This document shows, one piece after another, positions 38,890-52,616 of a stretch of 64,000 nucleotides of DNA. A program made the translations under genes and the position numbers. The notes beneath the pieces are model-generated. The model was given only the letters and a program-made list of their open reading frames with translations, was not told the origin of the DNA and did no database searches. Source of the stretch: Dasyornis broadbenti (taxonomy: Eukaryota; Chordata; Aves; Passeriformes; Dasyornithidae). Position 1 is the first letter of the stretch. Each line of letters starts with the position of its first letter. The stretch lies in NCBI GenBank assembly GCA_013397935.1, contig VZRN01006763.1, positions 458,063 through 522,062 on the forward strand, given 5' to 3'.

Positions 38890-39310
38890 TTGCCCAGTCC
38901 CCATGTAAACCTAATCCATTCCACACCCTTTGACAAGGAGTTCCATATGTTCCTCGTCTACTACATGAAGAACCATTGCCTTATGTTTGCTCTGAAATTG
39001 CGTCTCGCTGACCATATTTGATGGTCAAACACTCTGATACTAGCAGAAACGGTAAACAGTCAGACCCTACCCACTCATTCTTCCAGTGTTATGCACGATT
39101 TTGCAGACTGTGGCTATATTCCCCTGAATTACATCTTTTTCAGGCTGAAGAGTCCCTGCATAGTCAGTCATCCCATGTTTGGAAGCCTCTCCACAGTTTT
39201 GATCATCTTTGCCGCTCCTTCTTGAACCCTGGCCAGTATCATGTCTGAGTGATGAAGACCAGACCTGCACACAGGACTGAAGTCCTGGTAGCACCACAGA
39301 AACACCCACC
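38890..39310 (-). mobile_element. Old, diverged CR1-family LINE fragment, sense on minus strand
   Basis: The plus strand shows the antisense pattern of an ancient CR1 3' region. It has a GAGTTCCATATGTTCCTCG block, then GAACCATTGCCTTATGTTTG, CAGGCTGAAGAGTCCCTGC, a GATCATCTTTGCCGCTCCTTC block, and ACCTGCACACAGGACTGAAG. The order matches the CR1 consensus I recall, but divergence is high, so this is an old family. Boundaries are approximate. Confidence 0.65.
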
Positions 39311-39850
39311 AGCTGCAGCCATCTCCTTGGCTTTATTCTCCACTCTGCTCCTAATATTTTTTCTCTTTATTGCTGCTGAGCACTAAGCTGATGTCTTCAT
39401 GGAAATACTTATCATGACTCCAAAGTGTTATTCTTGGGCTGCCATGGTCTCATCATTGCCAGCCATGTGTATTAGCTTGTCACCAAATATATTAAGCACC
39501 AGCACACACCCACATGCATACATGCAGTGGTATTTTTAGCTGGGTCTATAAATAGGTTAGCAAGTGTAACATATTTTATACGTTTGAACAAGCTACAAGA
39601 ACTTTTCATTACACAGATTTATATGGCAGTCACAAAATTATGGAATTAATCCTATCCAAGACTGAAAGTTTGTACCATAACAAAACAACCATCAGTCATG
39701 GTGAACTCATTCTTGGGCTTTGGCCTATTCATATTTGGTGTCAACTTAAACTGCAAGCACGGAATCATTTCACCCTCTTGCTAATACAGGCACAGCTTCA
39801 TTATTACTCTCAAATATGCAAATAATTTACTGTATAATAACTGTACAGAA

Positions 39851-39969
39851 GCATAGAAGAGTTGAGGGCAGAAGAAATCTCAGGATATTATCTAGTTCTG
39901 CTCTAAGCATGGTCAGAAGGAGCATGCTGCTCATGGCCAAGTTCAATTGGGTTTTATGTATCTCCAAGG
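39851..39969 (-). mobile_element. CR1 LINE 3' fragment, sense on minus strand
   Basis: The plus strand begins GCATAGAAGAGTTGAGGGCAG and continues through TATTATCTAGTTCTGCTC, a CATGGCCAAGTTCAATTGGG block, and TATCTCCAAGG. This is the antisense 3' end of a CR1 copy, moderately diverged and about 120 bp long. It meets an oppositely oriented CR1 piece with almost no spacer. Confidence 0.7.
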
Positions 39970-40024
39970 CTGGAACTAGATGATCTCTAAAGCCCCTTCC
40001 AGCCCAAACCATTCCATGATTCTA
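39968..40024 (+). mobile_element. CR1 LINE 3' terminus, sense on plus strand
   Basis: This is about 57 bp matching the last bases of CR1: GGAACTAGATGATCTCTAA, CCCCTTCCAGCCCAAACC, and the tail ATTCCATGATTCT. It directly follows the minus-sense CR1 fragment, giving a 5'-to-5' inverted pair with both LINE tails facing outward. Confidence 0.75.
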
Positions 40025-43000
40025 GGATATTACCAGCAGGTCTGCTTATGAAAAAAAATATGAACAGCAATATTTTTGTGCTGTTTCCATTGTTTGCCAC
40101 CTTTGAATAAAACTGCCAGCCCATGCCTGTTTGAGGAGAGGGACGCTTCCGGTGAGGAGCCAACTGTGCCCACAGCTGATAGACATTCAGGCTGCCCTGC
40201 AATAAGCTTCAGACAGGCTGGACATTAGATGCTGGCTTCTCTTGGCTGGGGCAGGGATGGGAGGAGAAGGGGAAATGCCAAAGAAAAAGGAGTTTGCAAA
40301 AGAGAATGGGAGTTTCTTTGCTAATTCACCCTCACTCACAGCCTTGAAATAAAATGTCGTGATTGCCCAGCCCTCATCCCTCCAACTGTAACTGTGGGCG
40401 GTGCTGCTCATCACCAAGGCTTAGCTGTCCTTAGAGAGATCATTAGGCATAACCTGGCCTTGCTCACAGCCAAGTTGTGTGAATACCAGCACGGAAGGTG
40501 CTAAGCTGTTCCCAGGTCTGCGCTGAGCGCCAGAGGGGAAGCTGCAATGTGCTGGATACTGCGCTCGGAGGGAACAGCGCTGACCCTGTGCGGGAAATGC
40601 CTGTCCAGCCAACCACTTAGCTGAACTAAACTGCTAGAAATAACAGTGGGGCTGCAAGTAAGAACTAAAAGAAGAAACAGGGTACTAAGGGACTCCACTG
40701 ATATCTAAAAATCATTTCCCCTGTGTTTTCAGCTGCCTTTCAGCTTCTCTTTCAGAGAACACACACAACTTCTTCTCTACAAGCACAAGCTGCACTAAGC
40801 ATAACACAGGATAATGTGATCAGAGCTCAGCTGGATCCTATTTTCTATATAAATTTTGCTAGTCAGCTGGGGATGATCTACTAGGAAGAAATGTACATTT
40901 TTTCCAAAGATCTAATCACATCTGAGGCTCCATTTCTTATAACATCTCTCAAAGGGCAGCATCAAAACCATAGTAGGAAATCATTTGAATGACTGACAAA
41001 TGAAATGAGCCATTAGATACTGTTTTCCTCTTTTTTTTTTTTTGAAAGGTGATAAAATGTAATGCACACAAGTGTATCAGAAAATGTATCTAAAGCATGA
41101 TTTAATTTCACCCTGATGTGAGCAATTCTGTTGTTTCTCCTTATATCTGAATTAGCCAAGACATTCTTGAGAACTTATGCCAGACAACTGCCTGAATATA
41201 AACTACTACATATGACCTAGTCTGGGTAGTTTACATTTATTCTGAATTCATAATTTCTTACAAATAACTGTATTTGTTGACTTAGCACTAGCTCTTATGT
41301 AGACTTTCGTTAAAATATGCTGTGGGATTTTCTATTGGATTGTCATCTCCACCTTTCAACTATAACATTATGAACATAATGAAATATTAAATAGACATGT
41401 TTTTACATGACAGAAAGTCTGTTATTACTCAAGTTAACAGAAGAAGTATTCCCAGTCTTGAATGGGAGAGGAAAGCTGAAAAATTTTACTATGCAATACT
41501 ACACTGATAGCTATTTTCTAGAACAAAGAACAAGTGGTTTAACATGATTTGGATCAAACAGTTCCTCACATCACTGTAAGGAAATTACTTGGTGCATCCT
41601 TTTCTGAAAAAGTGATTCTGCCAACTCCTGCAACTAAAAACTATCATTAGATATCAGTTACCAGTCACAACCTGGCAAATAACAATACATCAATGTACCA
41701 TCACCAATTCAGCTTTACATAACGGCACAGAAATTATAATCTCTTCATGCAGACATGGCACATTCTGGTGCATATGTGCTGGGAAGTATGGGACACTTTT
41801 AAAGAAATATTCTTTTTTAACAGATTTTTGGATTAAGGAACAGCTGGGTTTTTTTGGAAATTGTACTGAGAAAATTTTATTTGCCATGCTTGTTAATAAT
41901 AGGGCACAATTAGCATAATCCCCTCAACCCATTAAAAAATGAAAACATCAAATAACAGAAATTATAAAAAATGTCTTTAATTACAAATTTTGCTTTTTTC
42001 AAACCAGTCACAGCTAAGCTCAAGAGACACTCAACTGACACAGTGTAAGTGAAATCCTTCAGGGAAAGCCCTGTGCCGTCAGGCTGGCACCAGTCACTTG
42101 GCAAAGCACAGCAAAGCACCACAGCTTTGACTTTGAAATGTGCGTGGGTGCCTGTGGCATCTTCCTTGAGAAAATGGCACTTACAGTGTGTTTAATGAAT
42201 AAGGGAATATGTTAAATGTATGACAAGATATAGTCCTTAAAGCAGCTTGTTGCAGCGAAGAGCACAAACTGCCCACTGATTTATTTTAATTTCATGTAAC
42301 ATGAGGAGGCTTTTTGGAGGCTGTAGGTGTACTTGTTATCATTGACAGTACAGTAAAATCCTCACAGCAGCCACTTCAGCAATACCCAAAATAGCCAATA
42401 AGCTCTGAAACTCCTCCTCTCCCCAAAATCCCCCTTCAACACTGAAAGTTGCTGTCACGTCCACTGAGTGCCTCTTTCTCCAATACATATAAAACCACTA
42501 ATGTGCTTATTTGGATACACAGACTTTCCAGGCTCTCTCCCCAGCAGAGAAGCATTCTTATTCATGATCATGGTGTTCATTACAGAATGTTAAGTTTTAC
42601 TAGCATTTTATCTGAAAAATTCTCTGATTGCAGGTAAGTCACAAAGTTAAGCAGTCATCCACTGCTTACCACAGCATCCACTCCATACACAGAACAGGGT
42701 CCCCTCAAATTACTAAAAACATAGTGATGCTTTCTGTAAGCCATTGTCCAAATTTTACTCTCTGTAGATGGTCAAACATTTCCCACTGAACTGTCCTTTA
42801 TCAAGGATATTGAGATGATAAGAGAAAGAAGGTATGAAAAATTAAAATCCACATCCAAATGCTGAAAGTTCAGGGATATGTGTGGACACACACACATTAA
42901 CAAAATGCAGTACTTCATGAAAGTCATGGTTAAGTTTTCTCACGTGCCCATCTCTTTTCCCAGTTTCCCTGCCAGAAACTGCACTCTGTCTGCCAAGATG

Positions 43001-46000
43001 TGAGTGTGTCTCTCTCCAGGAGAGAGTGAGACCATGGCATATTACAGCAAATATACCCTAAGCTGGGAACCCAGCCAAGAGAAGATAAAGAAAGCTGGAG
43101 ACATACAAATCCTAAGAGGCAGTTGGGAGAGCATTTACAAGTGATATTTTTGGCTTTCGGACAATATTCTTGACTACATAGAATTCATAGTATTCTGTGA
43201 ATTTTTTTGAGAAACAATTAGTATTTTTCCATTAAAAAGTTAAATGAACTTTTTTTTTTTAAAAAAGAGGTGTTACATTTTATTCATTTACTAGGCTATT
43301 TTATTGCTGAGATTTCTCAAGGAAAAACTTGCTTTATAAAGTAGCCAGGAATGTTATTTCATACTCTTTGCTTTGACTTTGCTGCTTCTTTGTCAAACCC
43401 ACTGAAGGCACTGCATGCCTGGAAGACAACCTGGTTTTTTCCAGCTGTTTCAGTTGATCTAATGAAAGACATTACTTCTCCCTACAAAATCTCCTTCTGA
43501 TGAAATATTATGTCATTATAATGTACTTTGGTTTCATCTGCTACAAATGTCACAAACGATATAAATAAGAGGAGTCATTATACCCTTTTCGAAACAAGCC
43601 CTGACACTTTGTCCCCATTTTGAGGAATAAAAGCTTTAAAGAAAGAGAAAGAAGAACAGGAACATGCCAGAGCTGCAGAAATGTGGGTTATAATATCAGT
43701 GAAACAAAATACACACTGCACCCTGCCTATCAGCTGCTGCACTTCATACCAAAGGGCTATTTATTGCTGCCACAGCATGGTCTACTCTGATCTCCCTTGC
43801 ATTTTGGAAAGTGATTTCCAGGCTATGAATTCCCTCCTACAGTTTCTCCTCACAGCGCTTTAGTTAATACTGAGATAATTGAGTCCTTTGTCTCACTAAT
43901 AAATGCCACATTCAGCATGTAGTATCCACCATTTCGAGTCACCCTCAAGATTGGGATGCACCAGTAATTAATTTACCTTGCTGCATCTTAAACTATATAG
44001 TATATTATATTTAAAGCATTTCTGCCTCACTGCATTTTGTACTTTAAGGACCTGATGAAAGGAAAAAAACCTGGGTTTAATAACAAATTAATTTAGTGGA
44101 CTTGGACAAAAGGATGCCTTTATATTAAAACATGGATTACACTGGCAGTCTGACTCCACTTCCACTAGGAACTTGCTTCCACCTCTGTGTTCTGCACTAG
44201 GGTATCCAAATTTTGAGGCATAAGACCACAAGGTTCATCACTGAGTACAGAGCTGTGATTAGCACGCAGTTCCGCATGCGGTTCATATAAAATGTGTAGC
44301 CATAAACATTTTAAACCAAACTCTTTTGTTCAGAGCAGATACCAAAATATCTATTTCGAGAAGCTGTGGAAACTTGCTGTTGACCAGTTCTCATGACATG
44401 GTGCTTTCAGTGCAAATTCTGAGGTTTGGTTTGATTTGTTTCTTTAAAGGAAGAAGTTAACTTTTTTGAGGCTACCACATATGCCGGAATCTTATTTTTG
44501 CATTTGGTAACTATACAGTTGGTTGGTGGCAAGTTTTTGTTAATGATATTTATGATTTAATGGGATCCTACTCCAGGGAAGGACTGGGATGAAAGACAGC
44601 TGTGGCTGCAAGATGCCCCTTAAAAATTCTTGGATTACAAACTATTTCCTTGTCAAACTCAACTTCTCCAGCTAGTACTTGATGCATCTGAGAAGCAATG
44701 CATATACAAAAGTCAAAGGACAGGACTGAGCAACAGGAGGGGTTGGCACATGAATGCAAAGCTGAGTTGCAAGGGACTGTAGGGAACTGATGACAAAATT
44801 TGGGGTGTAGGATTTGCTTCCTGCAAACAAGACCGGCCTTGATTTTAATACATTTTTGGAATGGAAAGCTGTTGGAACAAGTAACTGCTGTTTCAAGGAT
44901 GACTGAAGCTCAGGGCAAGGACATGCGGCTGGCAAAAAGTGGAGTAAATATAATTAGAGAAAGAATGAGAAAAAAATGCTGCAATAAAGGAGCTGGGGTA
45001 TCCTAACTAGAACTTCAATGCTAATATTATGCCAACAAGCAGTTATATAATGTTTGTTATGGAAACAGGAAACCTCATTTGACCATGTTATTTGATCATG
45101 ATGACATCTGCAATGTTGTGGGAGTTTTAATCAACTCCCACAGAATTAATTGCCGAACACAGAACAAATTCTGAGCAAGTGATGGCCCCTCTCCCTTCCA
45201 GTGCAAGCACCCGTAGAAATAAGCAGAAAGGTAGAAGAGACCACGGAATAAGGTGCAATATAAGGAACACGACAGGTCAACCACCACCATTACTGGTGGT
45301 CTTCACGGTAAGAGAGAGCTATGCTTTAGATCACACCAGAGCCCAGCTCAACAATGGGACTGCCATTGAAAAGCAACCCCACTTCTATTTCAAAGGAATC
45401 GTAGAAGCCGAGAGGGTGCAGAAAGCAAAGAACCAGCCAAATACAAGGTCTCAAAACTGGGATTTGATACAACAGATAACCAAACAGAAGGTTCAAAGAA
45501 GCCATGTTCATTTTTTGTATATATTTGCAACACAAATGGGCAACAACTAAAATGTACACATATTTCCTACTAATGGCTCTTGCCCTGAAATGAGGAAAAA
45601 AGGAAAAAAAGAGAAAGGAAAAAGAGAAAAACATGGAAAAAACGTACTAAGCTATCATCACAAAGTTGAGCTTCATTTTCACAGAGAGCACAAAAATAGC
45701 CCATTAAAGGTTGAAGCTGAAAACTCTGCTGAATATTAGAACCCTAAGGTTTGGGTTTCAACTACGTTAACTTCTGTATAGAAATTATTCTAAGAAACTA
45801 TCAAGAATCATGCAGGAGTTGGGAGCATGTAAAGATAACTGTCCCTTCTGATCACAAAATTTATAAATATCTACAGTTCTTACACAAGTTTTTCATTTTT
45901 TTAATGTTCTAAATCCGAAATAGATTTTTCCTCATTAACTACAGCAATTTTTACAACCTGTTAGAAAAGGATCCCCAAAAAAACTGTTTCAAATCTACTT

Positions 46001-49000
46001 TCAAGATACTTTAACCAGCAACCATTTAAAACGTGGTAACTCAGAATTCCAAATCTGAAGTGTGTCTGTTTTTTCCTTTGTCCCCAAGGAAGAAGTAACA
46101 ATAACCTGGGAACAAAGCTAGACATTTGGCAGGGATTCTTCAGCAAAACTGGGATGGCATCTAAGAGAATCTACTGTCCCCAGGGAAGTGCAGGTATGCA
46201 TGAAGAGCTGGCATTTTGATGCGAATTCCACGCTCACACGAAGGAAGCTGAAAATCCAGCCAAACTTTGTATATTCAGTGCTGGAAGCAGCTGTGTACCT
46301 CTACACAGAAACTATGTAAGAATGAGACTTTCCCTAAGCAGACATTAACAGAAAAATGGTCAAACACAGGCAACTCCAGAACAGCAACTTTGCCTTCTTA
46401 AGTAGGCAAACACAGCACACAGTGATTACAAAGCCAGAAATATGCCTGGCAGTCCACTCAAATGCACGTCTTAGAGCTTTTCTCGCTTGTAGTTCTGTTT
46501 TTGGTGGAGTGCAGCTTTTTGCTGTTCTTCACTAAATTCATTCTGATTCTATCAGCTGCTACATGTTAAAGTGCTCCACTGGCTTCACTCCTGTAGTTCC
46601 TACAGTGCTGAAAACATCTGAGGCATGACAAGAAATCCTGCAACACTGTGTTCTTGGATCAGTTCTTAACTACAGCAACATCCACACATCCAGTGCATAA
46701 TGTATCAAAGGATAAAAATAAATGCATTGAGCCATGTCATTTTCTATAACCATTACATGATTAAAAAGTGCCAGGGATATGCAAAAAGGTGGAAGCTTAC
46801 AAATAATAGGATGCATGAAGAACGGACTTCCGTGTAGGAGAAAATTTCCTTCATTGTACCTTTCTCACCCAAATATCCTTTTTCCCTCTTGACGTAAAAC
46901 TCATTAACTGTTCAAATTGGATTTGACTCAAGTTACACTGGTTTTGGTACTAAGTCAGCTGGAGTTCAACTAATGTAAACCAATCCAGGTCTGGAGCCAA
47001 AAATTCAGATGCGTTCACCTTCAGCATTAGCTCTTTAATCAGAGGAAAGGGGCTTTCAGCCGCTTTTAGTCAGTAAACTAAATCTGTTCTCCTTTTCCAT
47101 GACTCTCTTAACCCTGCCTTTTATAGAGCTTTTTTCAGGAATAAATAAATGAACGTTAATGGCAATGAAGAATTAAATTAATATCTGTTACAGCACACTA
47201 GGGCTAATTATACTGTTAAGGCATATTAACTTCCCAGTAATGTAACTGTATTATTTTATTACTAATGTCAAATTACATTAAAAGGAAACACAACTAAACC
47301 TTCTTAGCATTCAATTCTGATATCTTCCTCAGAAGTGTAAGATTCCCTGACAATGCAAGAATTGTTAGTCATAAAATCTAACAGTGGAAAATAACACCTA
47401 TCTCATCTCTGTCCTGCTCTTCCAAAACCACACACCGATTTTGCTGGAACAACTGACAGCACCACGTCATTAACACCTTTAAACCCTGCCAGGAATCTCA
47501 TGGAATAACTAAACACAAAAATTTGTTACTATGGAATGGAAAAGGCCCAAATCAAACGGAGCTTGAGGTAATAGCAAAAGAGTTGACCAACTGTTCATCA
47601 CCAGTGAGTAGATATTTTTAAAGAAACTCAGTAGCACTTACAGTGAACCTGGGACAACCTTGTCACCTTCTGTGGGCAGACTCTGTAGTCTTATTATTCC
47701 TTCTTGTCCTCTTCTGCTCCACACATTCCTCCAGTCAGAATCAAGATTTGCTAGCAACACAGTAGATACTGACTGAGTGTTCCACTATTTCAATACATCT
47801 AAAACTATTCTCAGGTTTACTGAACATAAAATATTGCCTCTTTGCTAGATCCTACACTTGCTGATAAATTCCAGGTAAGCGCAGGAATGCACAGCCTTGG
47901 GATGCTTCAGGCACCCTCTAAATCAGGAGCCGCAGGGGCTTAACAAGGTCATGCAGAAACTCCTGACAAACTCCCTGAGACTAGAAAGTTCAAATCATTC
48001 TTTTTTCACAGCCACTTAAAAGGTATGCTATTTTCTTCCTCTGGTCAACATGACAAAAATCCTCAGTAAGCCTCCAAAATCCTAAACAACTGCCTTCCCT
48101 TTTTTTTTTTTTTCCTGTTTAAAAACAAGTAATTTGGGGTGTGTACTGTTTGCTGTCTCAGGTCTTAGTCCATAGGGAGCTAAACAAGATTCATGCTTTC
48201 ATACATTTGCCACGTTCTGGAAAATTGTTGTTTTTAACTGAATAATGGTTTGATTGTTTTTTCCCTCCTGAAACTTTCTGCTCCAAAGCTGGACCTTCCA
48301 GAAAAAGGACTGTGACAATATGTGAGAAAAATTCCCATCCTACCATGTCGGGATTCAAAATAAGGTAGTCTGCACCTAAATGACCTAATGACCAGGCATA
48401 ACCTCATCTGTAGCACAAACAATTAAGCAAAGATACGTATTTTCTGATGAGATTTGGAGTTTATTATGGTGAAGAAGATCAGTACACCATAATCAGTCTG
48501 TTCTGGTTCTATCTGGACAGTTCCTGCACACATCAGCACCTCCTGCTGCCATGACATTTAGTAACCTATAGGACAGAACTCCCAGATTCAATGGGTGATA
48601 CTCAAGTGCTCTTGTGGCATCTCCACAATAAATATCATGTTTCTCAGGACAGGCCTTGCAAATGTCTCTAGGAACATACACAACTACACAGCAGGATGAC
48701 GTCACTACAAAATAAAAATTATAAAAATTAGTGTAGAGCACGGAACAGCATCAGTATTCTAAACCCAGTCCCACATCAATTTGTACCAGCAACACACTGC
48801 AACGTAACAGCAATGTTTCACTGCCTTAAGGCATGCAGTTCACCTCAGCACCTCTGAGTGCTACGTATTTGTCTTCCACAAAAAAACAAACATGCATGGC
48901 TTCTGAAGCCTGTTATGTCTGCATCATCAATATCACTTTCTGTCTCACACCCTGAAGTTTGTCTAGTGAAAGAGACACATTGTCTTGATACACTGCCATG

Positions 49001-52000
49001 TCTTTTTTCACTGCTGTCAAGTTGTTGGATGCAAGGCATGGCCCATGGCCTCTCTTTTTCCCTCCAGAGGTGCCAGATGAAATGTCAGCTTTAAAACTAA
49101 ACAAGCAGTAGTACTTGAAGCAGCAGCAAGGACAGAAAAGGCATAAGGCTGATAGATGACAACGCTGAGGACAAACTAGTCAGTAAGTGGGACAAAAAAA
49201 AACTTGAAAAAAACCCTCTTGTAAATACTAAGCCAACAATTGCCTCAAAGCTGAAGGAAAAATTGGTGACCACAGATACCAAGAGAAGCAGAAGAAAACA
49301 GCTATTTAGAGCGGAGGCCAGTAACCAGATCAGCTTTTTAGCTCATCTATGTATCTCACAGCCCTGATCTGTGCATGAGCCACTGCAGGATCCTCGATGT
49401 TACTGTAGGGTTTAAGCATCCACCAGCTCAGCTCCAATAATTTCCAGCAGCCACAGAGGAAGACAGGCTGACTCAGCTCTGTGCCACAGGTCTAAACCAA
49501 CCTGCATGTGTGCAATCACCAGAGATCAGCCACTGCCAACACATCCTAGCTTGGGCACCCAAAGCCCTGACAGGCCAACTAAGCCGTGTTCTACAGCCAC
49601 AGGTTTCCTAATGCCACAGAATGTTTTGTTAATACAACAGGTGCTGACTTAATCAGTCACATGTCAGCACAAGGATAGCAATTGCATAATCACAAACCCA
49701 TTTTTAGGGAGGTCTGTAATAGCTGTTTCCCTGTTCACAATACCGTGGCATATGGCAAAAGATGGAAGGAAAAACCAAATTAGAAACCTTTACGTGGGAA
49801 AAATCACAATCGGTTGCCAATTAACTAAACTACCTACCTCTGAGGCAGTGAGATATATATCTACAGATATACACTCTTTACAATGAATGGAGACAAAAAG
49901 GCATGCTTGAGGCCTGGCTTGTCTCATCCTAAACTATTTATAAACAGCTCAGAGGTCTACAAAGGGAGCTATGGGAATCATTTCAGGTGAAAGTTTGTGC
50001 TACAAAGGCATCCGAGGGCACATTACAGCAATACCAGGGCCTGTGTGTCTGTTTTCTGTGATGAACATGGAAGTTAAGCACTATACAGTTATTAATACCA
50101 CTACAACATGGGTGAGAAACAGATCTCAAAACTGTGTTGGAAAAGGATGTGAGTGCCTACATAATGGAAGGGAAAACCATGCTTGTATCCAAATCTGCAT
50201 CTGAGGAGGGCAGATTCTCAGCTCTTCTAAGCTCAGATAGCACCATTTCATTTGAATGAGGCATTAAAAAGCGAGTCTGGATTTCCAGTTGGTTGGCAAA
50301 GGTCTGAGAGCTAGTTTCTGTAGCTGAGTTTCTTCCTCGCTTACCTACTTTTTCTGTCCTACATTTTCTGTTATTCAAATAATTGATTTTAAAAAGCAAG
50401 TAACAGCATTGCCTGAAAATCAACTAAGTATCTGCTCCTATGCAAAGCATTATTTCTAGAATGACTGACTTTTCCAAAAGCCGCTTCTTTCAGCTTATTT
50501 TATTTGAAATCTAAAATGATATGCACTGGGCTATGGGCAATAAATGACTTCCCATCAACAGCAACTTCTCATGAGGAGTTGAAAATACTAATACCCCTTT
50601 TCTCTTGACATGCAGTTGCTTTTCCAACCTACAAACAAGGTATTTTATAACATTTTCAAAATATCAGTCAGTGTTAAGAGACTTGACCTGAAACAACTTG
50701 CAGAATTGGTTTGCCAGCAATCTGTACTCCCTCTCCTGTCCTTAACAGCTAGTGGCAGAAAATTGTTCCTTCACCACATCTCCCAGGTGCAGGCAGCAAA
50801 AGCTAAAGCTATTCAGAGGAGAAATACCTCAACTAACCAGTCCTCTGCATTTCATGGCATATCTGCACCTCTCTTGCATCCTTTTAACTTAGGCTTGGAA
50901 TTGAGCTCTCTGGAATAAATCGTCAAGCCTCTTTGGTGTGAGGTATAAACTGTCAGGAATGGGAAACGGTGATACAAAAGAGAATTTTAATATATAGGAT
51001 AAAGGCTGAGAGGATAGGTCATGAAAAGGGCTCAAATGACAGCATGTCTCATAGAAACTCCCTCAGTCTAATATCTTGTCTGCAGAAGCAGCCTTTAGAG
51101 CATGCTTAAGAAAGATAATAAGGAATGTGGCAAATACAATAATCCCTCCTCAAACAGTCAGCAGATTAGAGACTATTAATTGTCACAGGGCTTAAGGAAA
51201 CGAGTGAGAACAGGGCTCCATGGTACAGATGCAGCATAAAGGGCTGGGTAAACTGTCTGCTTCTTGACAGCTCATCTGACACTGGGAGAGATATTTCTGT
51301 TTAGCAAAACTATTACAATAAATGGTCTCTGCAATGTGACAGTGTCCCGAACCTCACACAGTCCAACCTAGACAGACCTTCCTCTCCGTGGAGACCATAG
51401 ATACTGACTTGGGAGAATAATACGTAAATGCTAAAAGAGAGCAATTCGCAACACAGAGGTAATCAGAAAACTTTAAAGACGCCACTTATTTTAGAAAACT
51501 CATCTAGCCAGTATTTCTCCATCCCACTTTTCTAAATAGCCTACTGTCATCTCCCATGTAGGAATGAAGCTTAACAGCAAAAGAGCCATCATTGTGAGGC
51601 AGACCAGAGGCTAATCTGCCCCTGCCTGGCCAACACTTCAAGCAAGAAGAGAAAATCACGGTGATTATGGAACACATGTGTACATGGCATTGCCCTCTCA
51701 CACTCTGCCTGTTGAAGTCTTGCAGAGGCAAGTGTGCAGCCAGACTGGAAAGTTCAACAAATATGCATGGACTTATTATCTCAGCATTGGCCTTAATCCC
51801 TTTTAGGGCGACAAGCTTATTTGACTCAATTCCACAAACACACAGGCTGACACAAATTAACACGGAGAACATTTCTTCATAAGAAATGAACCAGACCCTG
51901 CTGTGTATCTGCCTTCCTTACAAGGAAATGCTATGCTGAGCAAGAACAAAGTGAGACGCTAAGGAATAAGGACAACTATCACTTGAGTACATAACTGTCA

Positions 52001-52555
52001 CAGGGAGCACCAAATCGCCATTCTCCTCCGCGGGGAACCCTGGCTGACACTCCTGGTCTGGAGGACATTCAAAGAGCAATGGAAGAGCATGGAAGAACAT
52101 GAAAGCAAACCTGTAATCTCAGTGTACCACAGGCGTTAATTAACCTGGCTGCCATCCAAACTGTGGGCGCCAAAATCCTCTTATCTGGGAGCTGCACATT
52201 TCAGCATTTCTGCAGACACTACCACGTACAGAGGCACTGCACTGCACAAGGGTAGCGGGCTACCCAAAAACAAGAAAAAGAGGCAGAAATGGAGGAATGC
52301 TGAAAAGTATTACAGTGCAATCAGAAGATCTGTTAGTAGTTGGAGAAACATGCTATTTGAAGAAATGGTACATCTGAATAAAGCAGGGATCGCATCAAGA
52401 ATGTAATAAAAACAACTTTGGAAAAACAAGCATGAAAAATCTCTAGTGAGAATGAATACACACCACAGTCAAGGAACAATTGTGCTGAAGCCAGAAAGTG
52501 AGAACAGATCAAGTAAAGGCATTTGTCTCTGAAAAGGAATTGTTTTTCTACATAC

Positions 52556-52616
52556 CTGTCCAGTCTCCTACTACTTTTAGGTGGACCCCAAACGTTGCTT
52601 TGGTATCTGTAGGGCA
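52556..52616 (-). CDS. NOX4: NOX4 internal exon: end of FAD-binding region, start of dehydrogenase linker
   Basis: This is the most upstream NOX4 exon in the window. NOX4 is a membrane NADPH oxidase that passes electrons from NADPH through FAD and two haems to O2, releasing mainly H2O2, and it works with p22phox (CYBA). Read on the minus strand, the exon follows a TTTTTAG acceptor and ends at a donor of the form ACAG|GTATGT. It encodes 20 codons plus one base. The peptide contains CPTDTKATFGVHLK and VVGDWT, nearly identical to human CPTETKATFGVHLK and IVGDWT at about residues 359-378. Start phase is 0. The final G is completed to a Glu codon by AA in the next exon, so WTERF is contiguous across the junction. 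The preceding exon, expected to carry the FAD-binding HPFTLT motif, was not found up to base 64000. Confidence 0.95.

Larger units (their letters stand above)
31246..52555 (-). other. NOX4: NOX4 intron, 21.3 kb
   Basis: This intron lies between the DWT exon and the RFRDLL exon, with a split Glu codon G|AA. It holds the LTR at 33976-34555, the duplicated segment around N at 33848-33906, an old CR1 at 38890-39310, and an inverted CR1 pair at 39851-40024. Several simple repeats are also present. About 40030-52555 contains no repeat or gene that I can identify. Isolated minus-strand open frames at 37988-38287 and 48493-48741 are unassigned. Confidence 0.85.
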
